NCBI GenBank assembly: GCA_016284305.1
Contig: JAEEON010000065.1
Span: 1-32,364, forward strand
DNA: 32,364 nt
Source of the DNA: Bacteroidales bacterium
Lineage (GTDB): Bacteria; Bacteroidota; Bacteroidia; Bacteroidales; F082
Direction: 5' to 3'
In this document: positions 8,661 to 16,718 of the stretch, piece by piece
How the letters are laid out: each line of letters begins with the position of its first letter
Position numbering within the stretch: position 1 is the first letter of the stretch
Translations under genes and position numbers: made by a program
Notes under the pieces: generated by a model
Database searches by the model: none
What the model was told of the DNA's origin: nothing
What the model saw: the letters and a program-made list of their open reading frames with translations, nothing else

Positions 8661-8696
8661 ATAAAGGCCTTTATTTCAAAAAAAGTTGTATCTTTG
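8661..8696 (+). promoter_or_regulatory. rpsA promoter: -7 box TATCTTTG (8689-8696) preceded by a 14-bp palindrome
   Basis: TATCTTTG matches the Bacteroidetes -7 consensus exactly. Where the -33 box would lie there is instead the perfect palindrome ATAAAGGCCTTTAT (8661-8674), which could be an operator or part of the upstream gene's transcript end. No TTG is found at 17-20 bases. Confidence 0.6.
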
Positions 8697-8702
8697 CAGC
8701 CC

Positions 8703-8820
8703 ATTTCAGACCGCCCCGGAGGAGATGTATGTCCCACGGTCTGAGGCAAGAACAAGTCAAACCTCCTCGGAAAGGCAAGTCCGGTGCCTGGACGGGTACA
8801 AGTAAAAACAACAATTTATA
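8703..8820 (+). promoter_or_regulatory. Structured 5' leader of rpsA
   Basis: The ~118-base leader can form a 7-bp stem, CAGACCG (8707-8713) with CGGTCTG (8737-8743). Within its loop GAGGAG (8719-8724) is complementary to CTCCTC (8763-8768), a possible pseudoknot. A second hairpin lies at 8779-8793 (GTCCGG/CTGGAC with one wobble). The final 20 bases before ATG are A-rich and unstructured. Ribosomal protein genes, including S1 in E. coli, are often regulated through such leaders. That it regulates rpsA here is inference. A short frame 8725-8805 (26 codons) also runs through it. Confidence 0.45.
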
Positions 8821-10749
8821 ATGGCAGAAAACGAAAACATCATCAACGAGGCTATGCCTGAAATGCCGGTTGAACAAACTCCAGTCGAACAAGCTCCTGT
8901 GGCTCACGCTCCCAAAGCTCCCAAAGCTCCTAAGCAGAAGCCCGTCCCCGAGGCTGATTTCGATTGGTCTTCATCACACAAGAGATTCGACAACTACTCC
9001 GACTCTGAGCGCGCTCAGTTAGAGGACAAGTACGCCGCCACCATGAACCAAGTCGCTGACCATGAGGTCATCGAAGGTACTGTGGTTGCCAAGACGGACC
9101 GTGAGGTTGTCGTCAACATCGGCTTCAAGTCTGATGGTGTTATTCCTATCGCAGAGTTCCGCACCAACCCCAACCTGAAGGTGGGTGACAAGGTCGAAGT
9201 CTATGTGGAAAGCCAAGAAGGCTCCAACGGACAACTCGTCCTCTCTCACAAGAAAGCCCGTATTCTCAAGTCTTGGGATCGCGTCAACGCAGCTTACGAA
9301 AGTGGCGAAATCGTCAATGGTTATGTCAAGAGCCGCACCAAGGGTGGTCTCATCGTCGATGTGTTTGGCATTGACTCCTTCCTGCCCGGTTCACAGATCG
9401 ACGTCAAGCCGATCCGCGACTACGACGTGTTTGTTGACAGCGTGATGGAATTCAAAGTCGTGAAGATCAACCAGGAATACAAGAACGTGGTTGTCTCTCA
9501 CAAAGCGCTCATTGAAGACGAACTCGAAGCTCAGAAGGCTGAAATCATCAGCAAGCTCGAGAAAGGTCAAGTGCTCGAAGGCGTTGTCAAGAACATCACC
9601 TCCTACGGTGTGTTTGTTGACCTCGGCGGCGTTGACGGTCTCATCCACATCACCGACCTCTCCTGGGGCCGTATCAACCATCCGGAAGAAATCGTCAAGT
9701 TGGACGAGAAGATCAAGGTCGTTATCCTCGACTTCGACGACAACAAGAAACGTATCGCCCTCGGCCTCAAGCAACTCACTCCTCATCCGTGGGATGCTCT
9801 CGACCCGAACCTTAAGGTGGGTGACATCGTCAAGGGTAAGGTGGTCGTCATTGCCGACTACGGTGCGTTCATCGAGATCGCTCCTGGCGTTGAAGGCCTC
9901 ATCCACGTCTCTGAGATGTCATGGTCACAGCACCTCCGTACCGCTCACGACTTCATGAACGTTGGCGACGAGGTGGAAGCCAAAGTGCTCACCCTCGACC
10001 GCGAAGAGCGCAAGATGTCACTCGGCATCAAGCAGCTTATCCCTGATCCATGGGCTAACATCAAAGATCGTTACCCGATCGGATCCAAGCACACCGCCAC
10101 CGTGCGTAACTTCACCAACTTCGGCATCTTCGTCGAACTCGAAGAAGGTGTTGACGGCCTCATCCACATCAGCGACCTCAGCTGGTCTAAGAAGATCAAA
10201 CATCCCGCTGAGTTCACCAAAGTCGGTGAGAGCATCGATGTCGTCGTCCTCGACGTTGACGAAGAAAACCGCCGCTTGAGCCTCGGCCACAAGCAACTCG
10301 AAGAGAATCCTTGGGAAGTGTTCGAGACCGTGTTCACCGTCGGCTCCGTCCACCAGGGCACCATCATCAGCGCCGCCGATAAGGGCGTCGTCGTGTCACT
10401 GCCTTACGGCGTGGAAGGTTTCTGCCCGAACCGCTACCTCAAGAAGGAAGACGGCACCACCGCCAAGGTTGACGAAACCCTCGACTTCAAGGTCATCGAG
10501 TTCTCCAAGGAAAGCAAGAAGATCATCTTGGCTCACTCCAAACTCTATGAAGAGAAGGAAGCTGCTGCCAAGGCTGCTGCCGACAACGCCGCCGACAAGG
10601 CTGCCAAACAGGCTAAGCGTACCGTCAAGCAAATCAACGACAATATCGAACATAGCACCCTCGGTGACCTCGATATCCTCGCTGGCTTGAAGGAAAACCT
10701 TGAAAAGCAAGAACAAGCACAGGCCGGTGACGAGCCTAAAGCTGAGTAA
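8821..10749 (+). CDS. rpsA: 30S ribosomal protein S1
   Basis: S1 binds mRNA single strands on the small ribosomal subunit and helps initiation, which matters in a phylum with little Shine-Dalgarno use. After an Ala/Pro/Lys-rich N-terminal extension (~residues 1-45, with repeated PKAPKAPK) come six S1 OB-fold domains, at about 80-148, 164-231, 247-317, 334-404, 420-491 and 506-575. Domains 3-5 carry the clearest motifs (GVFVDLGGVDGLIHITDLSW, GAFIEIAPGVEGLIHVSEMS, GIFVELEEGVDGLIHISDLS). The C-terminal tail is Ala/Lys/Glu-rich and helical. At 642 residues it is longer than the 557 of E. coli, as expected for Bacteroidetes. Strong codon bias (GTC, CTC, AAG) marks high expression. It is flanked by its own promoter and leader and by a strong terminator. 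Confidence 0.97.
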   Translation: MAENENIINEAMPEMPVEQTPVEQAPVAHAPKAPKAPKQKPVPEADFDWSSSHKRFDNYSDSERAQLEDKYAATMNQVADHEVIEGTVVAKTDREVVVNIGFKSDGVIPIAEFRTNPNLKVGDKVEVYVESQEGSNGQLVLSHKKARILKSWDRVNAAYESGEIVNGYVKSRTKGGLIVDVFGIDSFLPGSQIDVKPIRDYDVFVDSVMEFKVVKINQEYKNVVVSHKALIEDELEAQKAEIISKLEKGQVLEGVVKNITSYGVFVDLGGVDGLIHITDLSWGRINHPEEIVKLDEKIKVVILDFDDNKKRIALGLKQLTPHPWDALDPNLKVGDIVKGKVVVIADYGAFIEIAPGVEGLIHVSEMSWSQHLRTAHDFMNVGDEVEAKVLTLDREERKMSLGIKQLIPDPWANIKDRYPIGSKHTATVRNFTNFGIFVELEEGVDGLIHISDLSWSKKIKHPAEFTKVGESIDVVVLDVDEENRRLSLGHKQLEENPWEVFETVFTVGSVHQGTIISAADKGVVVSLPYGVEGFCPNRYLKKEDGTTAKVDETLDFKVIEFSKESKKIILAHSKLYEEKEAAAKAAADNAADKAAKQAKRTVKQINDNIEHSTLGDLDILAGLKENLEKQEQAQAGDEPKAE

Positions 10750-10773
10750 TCACTTTGCGTGGTACTAAAAAAA

Positions 10774-10803
10774 CCGCCCTCGAAAGAGGGCGGCTTTTTT
10801 TTT
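10774..10803 (+). terminator. Rho-independent terminator after rpsA
   Basis: Perfect 8-bp stem CCGCCCTC/GAGGGCGG with a GAAA tetraloop, followed by C and nine T residues. It begins 24 bases after the rpsA stop codon. The T-run ends exactly where the AGAAGAY array begins. Confidence 0.95.
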
Positions 10804-10859
10804 AGAAGACAGAAGATAGAAGACAGAAGATAGAAGACAGAAGATAGAAGACAGAAGAT
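10804..10859 (+). repeat. Heptamer tandem array AGAAGAC-AGAAGAT x4, running into the next start codon
   Basis: Four perfect copies of the 14-mer AGAAGACAGAAGAT (eight AGAAGAY heptamers). The last two bases of the array supply the A and T of the following ATG. It is pure purine plus C/T at the seventh base, so it is unstructured, and it occupies all the space between the rpsA terminator and the next gene. Confidence 0.95.
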
Positions 10860-11088
10860 GGCACAGAAAGTAAACGGAATACTTTTTTCATTGAGAGAAG
10901 GCGATGAATTCATCCCTTTGATCGCCTTGCTGAAGGCCACTGGCGTGGTCGAGTCAGGCAGCGAAGCTCAAGAGGTCGTATCCGCTGGGATGGTACTTCG
11001 CAATGGCGAAGTAGAGACCCGTAAAAGAGCAAAAATCACCCCCGGAGAGGTGATCGTTTTTCAACATAATGAAATCGTCATTGAATAA
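10858..11088 (+). CDS. YbcJ-like S4-domain RNA-binding protein
   Basis: A 76-residue protein consisting of a single S4-like RNA-binding fold. Residues ~20-76 (FIPLIALLKATGVVESGSEA, then GMVLRNGEVETRKRAKITPG, then EVIVFQHNEIVIE) match the pattern of E. coli YbcJ (COG2501), including the conserved G.V...G.VETR+..KI. The family is small and cytoplasmic; its RNA target is poorly defined. The ATG lies at the last bases of the AGAAGAY array and there is no room for a conventional promoter between it and the rpsA terminator. It is therefore expressed by read-through or from an unrecognised promoter (a weak TCACTTTG is at 10750-10757). It is convergent with gcvP across a palindrome. Confidence 0.85.
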   Translation: MAQKVNGILFSLREGDEFIPLIALLKATGVVESGSEAQEVVSAGMVLRNGEVETRKRAKITPGEVIVFQHNEIVIE

Positions 11089-11124
11089 AAATGTAGAGAC
11101 GATGCATGCACCGTCTCTACATTT
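11089..11124. terminator. Palindrome (REP-like GTAGAGACG...CGTCTCTAC), likely bidirectional terminator
   Basis: A 13-bp perfect inverted repeat, AAATGTAGAGACG (11089-11101) with CGTCTCTACATTT (11112-11124), encloses a 10-base loop ATGCATGCAC. It begins at the stop codon of the YbcJ-like gene and lies 17 bases from the convergent gcvP stop. A second small inverted repeat, GTGGAAT/ATTCCAC (11132-11150), overlaps the gcvP stop. The GTAGAGACG ends look like dispersed repeat elements known from other bacteria, but no second copy lies in the window. Confidence 0.7.
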
Positions 11125-11141
11125 GGGGGTTGTGGAATGAT

Positions 11142-14006
11142 TTATTCCACCGTGATCTTGCAAACCAAATTCCTGTCGCCGTAAGCGTCGTCGATGCGGG
11201 TGACATGCGGGAAATACTTGTCCTGAACGTCGCTCTTCATCGGGAAACCGGCTTCCTCACGGGTGAACGGGAAGTTCCACTCGTTGGCCATCAACATCTC
11301 AGCGGTGTAAGGAGCATGAGAGATGATGTTATTGCCCTTCTCAGCCTTGCCTTCTTCGATGTCCTTGATCTCCTTGCGGATCTGGATCATGGCTTCGACG
11401 AAGCGGTCGAGCTCAGCAATAGGCTCGCTCTCCGTGGGTTCCACCATCAGAGTCTCGTGGACTGGGAAGGCCACGGTAGGTGCGTGGAAACCAAAGTCCA
11501 TCAAACGCTTGGCAATATCAATGGCAGCTACGCCAGTAGCCTTGTTGATGCCGTTGATGTCGAGAATCATCTCGTGGGCCACATGACCGTGGTTGCCGGT
11601 GTAAAGGATTGGATAATAGTCTTTCAATCTGTCTTTCAGATAGTTGGCGTTCATGATAGCTCCCAAGGTAGCTTTCTTCAGTCCTTCACCTCCCAGCATC
11701 TTGATGTAGCAGTAGGTGATGGTGAGGATCTGAGCGCTTCCGAACGGAGCGGCTGACACAGCGCCTTCCTGCTTGTCGCCACCGCAGTGGAACAGGATGT
11801 GTGAGGGCAGGTAGGGTTTCAGGTGTTCGGCCACGCCGATGGGGCCTACGCCAGGACCGCCGCCGCCGTGTGGGATGGCGAAGGTCTTATGCAGGTTGAG
11901 GTGGCAGACGTCGGCACCGATGAAGCCGGGGCTGGTCAAGCCGACCTGAGCATTCATGTTGGCACCGTCCATATAAACTTGGCCGCCGTTGTCGTGAACG
12001 ATCTTCACGAGGGTGCGGATGCCATCCTCATAGATGCCGTGAGTTGAAGGATAGGTGACCATGAATGCAGCCAGGTTGTCCTTGTACTGCTCGGCCTTGG
12101 CCTTGGCGTCATCGAGGTTGATGTTGCCGTGCTCGTCGCAGGCGACCACCACCACTTGCATGCCAGCCATGGCTGCCGAAGCTGGGTTGGTGCCGTGGGC
12201 AGAGGCAGGGATCAAGCAGATGTTGCGGTGACCTTGGCCGTTGGCTTCTTGGTAACGACGGATGGTGAGCAGACCGGCATATTCACCGCTGGCACCGGAG
12301 TTAGGCATGAAGCTCATGCCCTTGAAGCCGGTGATCTCGCAGAGGTCTTTTTCCATCTCGTTGATGAGTTCGAGATAGCCTTCCACTTGGTCGGCGGGGA
12401 CAAAGGGGTGGATGTTTCCGAACTCAGGCCAGCTGAGGGCGTACATAGAGGTGGCGGGGTTCAGCTTCATGGTGCAGGAGCCCAGCGGAATCATGCAGCG
12501 GTTGAGGCTGAGGTCACGGTTCTCGAGCTTCTTCATGTAACGCATCATGTCGGTCTCGCTGCGGTATTTGTAGAACATCGGGGCCTGCATGAACTTGGAG
12601 GTGCGCTGCATCTCAGCAGGGATGCAGCTGAACTTCTGGCAGTTCGGGTCGCAGACGAGTTCTTCGTGTTGCAAGCCGAGAGCTTCGGCGACGACTTGGC
12701 CGATCTCGTTGATGTCCTCACGAGCGGTGGTCTCGTCAAGGCTGATGCCGAAATGCTGCTTGTCGATGATGCGGAAGTTCATTCCGTGTTTCTCGGCAGC
12801 TTCCTTCACTTTGCAGGTGCATGCGCCTTCGGGCAGTTCGAACAACAGGGTGTCGAAGAAGTATTTGTTAAGTTGCTTCACGCCGAGCTTGGCCAGTTCA
12901 GAGGTCAGCTTGCCGGCGAGGCAGTTGATATGGTGGGCGATTTCAACCAAGCCCTCCGGACCATGATACAAGGCGTAGAAGCCCGACATGATAGCCAACA
13001 AGGCTTGTGCCGTGCAGATGTTGGACGTGGCGCGTTCGCGCTTGATGTGCTGTTCACGGGTCTGCAAAGCCAGACGGTAAGCGGGATTGCCGAGGGCGTC
13101 AACAGAGATGCCGATGATACGGCCGGGCATGTCGCGCTTGTAAGCTTCGGTGGTGGCAAAGTAACCGGCATGAGGACCGCCGAATCCCATCGGCAGACCG
13201 AAACGCTGGTTGGAACCCAAGACCACGTCGGCACCCCATTCACCAGGAGGAGTGATGAGGGTGAGGCTGAGCAGGTCGGCAGCCACGGCTACCTGCATGC
13301 CTTTCTCTTTCCATGCGGCGACCTTGGCACGGTTGTCAACGATCTCACCGAATTGGTTGGGGCACTGGAGCAGGATGCCGAAGTATTCTTCACTGCAATC
13401 GAACTTGTTGATGTCGTCAACCACAACCTCGATGCCTTGGAAATGGGCTCGGGTCTTGATGACTTCGATGCTCTGTGGGAATACATCGTTGGCAACGAAG
13501 AACTTCTTCACGCCGGCCTTCACCTGGGCACGGCTGCGGGCATGCCAGAACATCAGCATGGCCTCGGCAGCGGCAGTGCCTTCATCGAGCAAGCTAGCAT
13601 TGGCCAAAGGCATGGCGGTGAGGTCGCTGATGACAGTCTGGAAGTTCAAAAGAGCTTCGAGACGGCCTTGGGAGATCTCAGCCTGGTAGGGAGTATAAGA
13701 GGTGTACCAACCTGGGTTCTCAAGGATGTTGCGCATGATGACACCAGGAGTGATGGTGTTGTAATAGCCCAAGCCGATGTAAGTGCGGAACTGCTTGTTC
13801 TTGGCACCCAATGCCTTGAGGTGGCTGATGACTTCGTACTCGTTCATGCCCTCGCCGATGTTGAGCGGCTTGGGGAGACGGATTTCGGGAGCGATGATTT
13901 CATCGACAAGTTGTTCTTGTGATGCCACGCCGATGACCTTGAGCATCTTTTCAGCATCCGATGCAGTAGGGCCGTTGTGGCGTTTGATGAAGTTGTTTCT
14001 GATCAT
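11142..14006 (-). CDS. gcvP: Glycine dehydrogenase (aminomethyl-transferring), P-protein of the glycine cleavage system
   Basis: The P-protein decarboxylates glycine with pyridoxal phosphate and passes the aminomethyl group to lipoyl-GcvH, feeding one-carbon units to folate. At 954 residues it is the full fused form, with two aminotransferase-like halves. The N-terminal half includes FRTYIGLGYYNTITPGVIMR and GFGGPHAGYFA. The C-terminal half carries MIPLGSCTMKLN, the PLP-lysine segment NLHKTFAIPHGGGGPGVGP (Lys at about 707) and SAHGTNPASAAMAG. gcvT and gcvH are not in the window. The start codon directly follows an 8-bp tandem array with no SD and no -7 box, so it is probably transcribed with the upstream lipoprotein and typA genes on the same strand. 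Confidence 0.97.
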   Translation of the reverse strand: MIRNNFIKRHNGPTASDAEKMLKVIGVASQEQLVDEIIAPEIRLPKPLNIGEGMNEYEVISHLKALGAKNKQFRTYIGLGYYNTITPGVIMRNILENPGWYTSYTPYQAEISQGRLEALLNFQTVISDLTAMPLANASLLDEGTAAAEAMLMFWHARSRAQVKAGVKKFFVANDVFPQSIEVIKTRAHFQGIEVVVDDINKFDCSEEYFGILLQCPNQFGEIVDNRAKVAAWKEKGMQVAVAADLLSLTLITPPGEWGADVVLGSNQRFGLPMGFGGPHAGYFATTEAYKRDMPGRIIGISVDALGNPAYRLALQTREQHIKRERATSNICTAQALLAIMSGFYALYHGPEGLVEIAHHINCLAGKLTSELAKLGVKQLNKYFFDTLLFELPEGACTCKVKEAAEKHGMNFRIIDKQHFGISLDETTAREDINEIGQVVAEALGLQHEELVCDPNCQKFSCIPAEMQRTSKFMQAPMFYKYRSETDMMRYMKKLENRDLSLNRCMIPLGSCTMKLNPATSMYALSWPEFGNIHPFVPADQVEGYLELINEMEKDLCEITGFKGMSFMPNSGASGEYAGLLTIRRYQEANGQGHRNICLIPASAHGTNPASAAMAGMQVVVVACDEHGNINLDDAKAKAEQYKDNLAAFMVTYPSTHGIYEDGIRTLVKIVHDNGGQVYMDGANMNAQVGLTSPGFIGADVCHLNLHKTFAIPHGGGGPGVGPIGVAEHLKPYLPSHILFHCGGDKQEGAVSAAPFGSAQILTITYCYIKMLGGEGLKKATLGAIMNANYLKDRLKDYYPILYTGNHGHVAHEMILDINGINKATGVAAIDIAKRLMDFGFHAPTVAFPVHETLMVEPTESEPIAELDRFVEAMIQIRKEIKDIEEGKAEKGNNIISHAPYTAEMLMANEWNFPFTREEAGFPMKSDVQDKYFPHVTRIDDAYGDRNLVCKITVE

Positions 14007-14054
14007 TGTTTATTTGTTGAAATGTTTATTTGTTTATTTGTTGAATTGTTGATC
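14007..14054 (-). repeat. Octamer array (six units of TGTTTATT/TGTTGAAW) abutting the gcvP start
   Basis: Reading the + strand in steps of eight from 14007 gives TGTTTATT, TGTTGAAA, TGTTTATT, TGTTTATT, TGTTGAAT, TGTTGATC. On the coding strand the gcvP leader is thus an A-rich series of NNTMAACA units ending immediately before the ATG (14006-14004). Confidence 0.85.
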
Positions 14055-14070
14055 TTTTTGAATAGAATCT

Positions 14071-14091
14071 CTAAATTCTAAATTCTAAATT
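14071..14091. repeat. Heptamer array CTAAATT x3
   Basis: Three perfect copies of CTAAATT lie in the 86-base gap between the lipoprotein stop (14093) and gcvP, ending one base from the stop codon. The same unit recurs at 14710-14737 and, inverted, at 23156-23182. Confidence 0.9.
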
Positions 14092-14092
14092 A

Positions 14093-14695
14093 TTAATTGA
14101 GCACTTTATTTATGCTAATAAAGTCTGGATAAGCTAAGGATTGGTTGTTGATCTTGATGTAGGGCTTGACCTTGACGCCGAGGTTGACAGGGTCGCTTTT
14201 AGCTCCAGCAAGCTTGAATGCTAGGTTGAGGATGGCATCCGCAGTCTCGCCACTGAACAGCTGGAACAAGTCAGTGGTAATCGGGATGGCGATTTTGCCT
14301 TTCGAATTCGCAGGGATGCTGAATCCCTGGGTGAAAGTGCTGCTGATGACCTCCTTGTTGTTGAGCGCGATGATGTAATCCATTTTGCCCAAGGAAGCAG
14401 CGATGTTGTTTGGATTATCAACGTCAATGTTTACGTTGAAGCTAACTGGTAACTTTTTGTTTAACAATGAGTTAGTGACGTTGATTATCTGGGCAGCATT
14501 AAGATTGCTCTTGTCCATGCCTTTGCTGAGGTTGATGCCCAGCATGTTGATGTTGTTGATGCCGCTGACATCAAAGGAACAGTTCTTTAGGTTGACAATC
14601 TGTGCTGCCTGTTGTGCGAGCTGTCCTAACTGTTCGCACGCCGTGAAACTCCCAATCAGAAGCATCACGATTATTATTCTCATAATCTTTTTCAT
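14093..14695 (-). CDS. LEA14-like (LEA type 2) lipoprotein
   Basis: The signal MKKIMRIIIVMLLIGSFTAC has lipobox FTAC, so this 200-residue protein is a lipoprotein. The mature part is beta-rich with an NCSFDVSGINNINMLGIN opening, a central PVSFNVNIDVDNPNN segment, then IPANSKGKIAIPITTD and PVNLGVKVKPYIKI. This matches the general plan of LEA type 2/WHy domains (a small immunoglobulin-like sandwich with a conserved NPN motif). The role of these domains in bacterial envelopes is not established. It sits 43 bases downstream of typA and 86 bases upstream of gcvP, both gaps containing heptamer arrays, so co-transcription is likely. The family call rests on pattern only. Confidence 0.7.
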   Translation of the reverse strand: MKKIMRIIIVMLLIGSFTACEQLGQLAQQAAQIVNLKNCSFDVSGINNINMLGINLSKGMDKSNLNAAQIINVTNSLLNKKLPVSFNVNIDVDNPNNIAASLGKMDYIIALNNKEVISSTFTQGFSIPANSKGKIAIPITTDLFQLFSGETADAILNLAFKLAGAKSDPVNLGVKVKPYIKINNQSLAYPDFISINKVLN

Positions 14696-14709
14696 AGCAT
14701 TATTAATCT

Positions 14710-14737
14710 CTAAATTCTAAATTCTAAATTCTAAATT
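14710..14737. repeat. Heptamer array CTAAATT x4
   Basis: Four perfect copies fill most of the 43-base gap between the typA stop (14739-14741) and the lipoprotein start (14695). The array begins one base after the typA stop codon and ends 14 bases before the ATG of the lipoprotein. Confidence 0.95.
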
Positions 14738-14738
14738 T

Positions 14739-16553
14739 TCAATTCTCATTGCCCCTATTGGCTCTCTTACGTTCCAGTTCATCCAGGATGATCTTGCGCA
14801 GGCGCAGGCTTTTCGGGGTGACTTCGAGGTACTCGTCATCGCGGATGTACTCCATGTATTCCTCAAGGGAGAAACGTACCGGTGGGATGAGGCGGATGGC
14901 CTCGTCGGAGCCGGAAGCGCGCACGTTGGTGAGGTGTTTGGTTTTGCAGACGTTGATGACGATGTCGTTGCTGCGGGTGTTCTCGCCGATGACCTCGCCA
15001 GCATATACGTCTTCGTTTGGGTTGACAAAGAAGATGCCGCGGTCCTGCAGCTTCCAGATGGCATAGGGGATGGCTTGGCCGGTCTCCATGGAGATGAGGG
15101 CTCCGGTGTTGCGGCTGGGCATCTCGCCCTTCCAAGGCTCGTAGGCTTTGAAGCGGTGGGAGATGATGGCCTCGCCTTCGGTGACGGTGAGGAGCGTGTT
15201 GCGAAGTCCGATGAGGCCTCTCGACGGAATGTCGAAGTCGAGGCACATGCGGTCGCCCTTAGGCTCCATCTGGGTCATCTCGCCCTTGCGGGCACTGACT
15301 TGTTCGATGACGCGGCCGGAGAAGTCCTCGGGAACCAGTACGGTGAGGCATTCGATAGGCTCACATTTCACGTCATCGATGTATTTGATGATGACCTTGG
15401 GCTGTCCCAGTTGGAACTCATAGCCTTCGCGGCGCATGGTCTCCACCAGGATGCTGAGGTGCAGGATGCCACGCCCATAGACCATCAGCGAGTCGGGTGA
15501 GTCGGTGTCTTCAACTTTCAGGGCGAGGTTTTTCTCGGTTTCTTTGTAGAGACGTTCGCGAAGATGGCGCGAGGTCACGAACTTGCCTTCACGACCGAAG
15601 AAAGGTGAGTTGTTGATGGTGAAGAGCATGCTCATGGTAGGTTCATCGACCTTGATGGGGGGCAGGGCCTCTGGATTCTCGTAGTCGGCCACGGTATCGC
15701 CAATCTCGAAATCGTCGAGACCCATCAGCGCGACGATGTCGCCTGCCGGGACGGGTTTCTTGGTGCGTTCCTTGCCTAAACCCTCAAAAGTATAGAGTTC
15801 TTTGATGGTCGATTTCACCACGCTGCCGTCATGTTTTACCAAGGAGACGTTCATGCCAGCTTGAAGGGTTCCTCGTTTCAGACGTCCCACGGCGATACGT
15901 CCCACGTAGGAGCTGTAGTCCAACGAGGTGATGAGCATCTGCGGGGTGCCTTCCTCGAATTTGGCCTCGGGGATGGTCTCGATGATGGTGTCGAGCAGAT
16001 AAGAGACATCGGAAGTGACGTTGTTCGGGTCGTCGGACATCCAACCTTGTTTGGAAGAACCGTAAACTGTGGGGAAGTCAAGTTGGTCTTCAGTGGCACC
16101 GAGGTTGAACATCAAATCGAACACTGCCTCTTGGACTTCGTCGGGACGGCAGTTGGGCTTGTCAACTTTGTTGATGACGACGATGGGCTTCAGGCCTAAC
16201 TCGATGGCTTTTTGGAGGACGAAACGCGTCTGAGGCATCGGTCCTTCAAAGGCATCGACCAAAAGGATGACGCCGTCGGCCATGTTCAGGACACGCTCCA
16301 CCTCGCCACCGAAGTCGGCGTGGCCAGGAGTGTCGATGATGTTGATCTTGACATCTTTATATCTTACGGAGACGTTTTTCGACAAAATAGTGATGCCGCG
16401 TTCGCGTTCCAAATCATTGTTGTCCAAGATTAGCTGTCCAGGAGCCTCTTCTGATTCCTTGAAGAGTTTCGACTGGTAGAGGATACGGTCAACCAAGGTG
16501 GTCTTGCCGTGGTCAACGTGTGCGATAATAGCGATGTTTCTGATACTCTGCAT
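14739..16553 (-). CDS. typA: Ribosome-associated GTPase TypA/BipA
   Basis: TypA is a translational GTPase related to EF-G and LepA that associates with 70S ribosomes and helps ribosome assembly under stress. The N-terminus [20 protein letters not shown] carries the P-loop. [26 protein letters not shown] and [10 protein letters not shown] are the G2-G4 elements. EF-G-like domains follow (from [20 protein letters not shown]), then the BipA-specific C-terminal region ([26 protein letters not shown]). I place the start at 16553: the frame opens 10 codons earlier at 16583, but that position is at the expected transcription start, 6 bases from the -7 box. The 604 residues fit the family (607 in E. 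coli). Confidence 0.95.
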   Translation of the reverse strand: MQSIRNIAIIAHVDHGKTTLVDRILYQSKLFKESEEAPGQLILDNNDLERERGITILSKNVSVRYKDVKINIIDTPGHADFGGEVERVLNMADGVILLVDAFEGPMPQTRFVLQKAIELGLKPIVVINKVDKPNCRPDEVQEAVFDLMFNLGATEDQLDFPTVYGSSKQGWMSDDPNNVTSDVSYLLDTIIETIPEAKFEEGTPQMLITSLDYSSYVGRIAVGRLKRGTLQAGMNVSLVKHDGSVVKSTIKELYTFEGLGKERTKKPVPAGDIVALMGLDDFEIGDTVADYENPEALPPIKVDEPTMSMLFTINNSPFFGREGKFVTSRHLRERLYKETEKNLALKVEDTDSPDSLMVYGRGILHLSILVETMRREGYEFQLGQPKVIIKYIDDVKCEPIECLTVLVPEDFSGRVIEQVSARKGEMTQMEPKGDRMCLDFDIPSRGLIGLRNTLLTVTEGEAIISHRFKAYEPWKGEMPSRNTGALISMETGQAIPYAIWKLQDRGIFFVNPNEDVYAGEVIGENTRSNDIVINVCKTKHLTNVRASGSDEAIRLIPPVRFSLEEYMEYIRDDEYLEVTPKSLRLRKIILDELERKRANRGNEN

Positions 16554-16588
16554 GTTGTAAATAAAATCTCTGTTCTGATACAAAAATA

Positions 16589-16596
16589 CAAAGATA
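16589..16596 (-). promoter_or_regulatory. typA promoter: -7 box TATCTTTG, -33 TTG at 16617-16615
   Basis: Minus-strand TATCTTTG with TTG 18 bases upstream. Together with the recQ promoter it forms a divergent promoter region in the 165-base gap 16554-16718. Confidence 0.75.
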
Positions 16597-16689
16597 GGAA
16601 ACTATCTCGAAAAACAACCAACTTTGGCAAAATCATTTTAATCAAACGAAATTTTTTTGTTTTTTTCTTGTCATGTTGAAAATTATCGC

Positions 16690-16697
16690 TATCTTTG
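16690..16697 (+). promoter_or_regulatory. recQ promoter: -7 box TATCTTTG, -33 TTG at 16668-16670
   Basis: Exact consensus with a 19-base spacer. The last three bases are a TTG that would extend the recQ frame by 8 codons. Since it is promoter sequence it cannot be the start, which supports ATG at 16719. Confidence 0.75.
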
Positions 16698-16718
16698 GAG
16701 AAAAATTTTCACGACGCT

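Noticed and set aside
8725..8805. 26-codon upstream frame in the rpsA leader as a gene
   Set aside because: SD-like GGAGG is only 2 bases from the ATG and the product has no recognisable features; kept only as part of the leader observation.
10804..10859. CRISPR-like array
   Set aside because: Direct tandem repeat without spacers, unit of 7/14 bp, no cas genes.
11106..11756. 216-codon plus-strand frame opposite the end of gcvP
   Set aside because: Shadow of gcvP codons; it starts inside the GTAGAGACG palindrome and has no promoter or recognisable domain.
12129..13922. 597-codon open frame antisense to gcvP
   Set aside because: It mirrors the GC-biased codons of gcvP, gives a low-complexity His/Glu/Val-rich product with no motif, and gcvP itself is unambiguous.
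14934..15500. 188-codon frame antisense to typA
   Set aside because: Shadow frame with no motif; typA is complete and certain.
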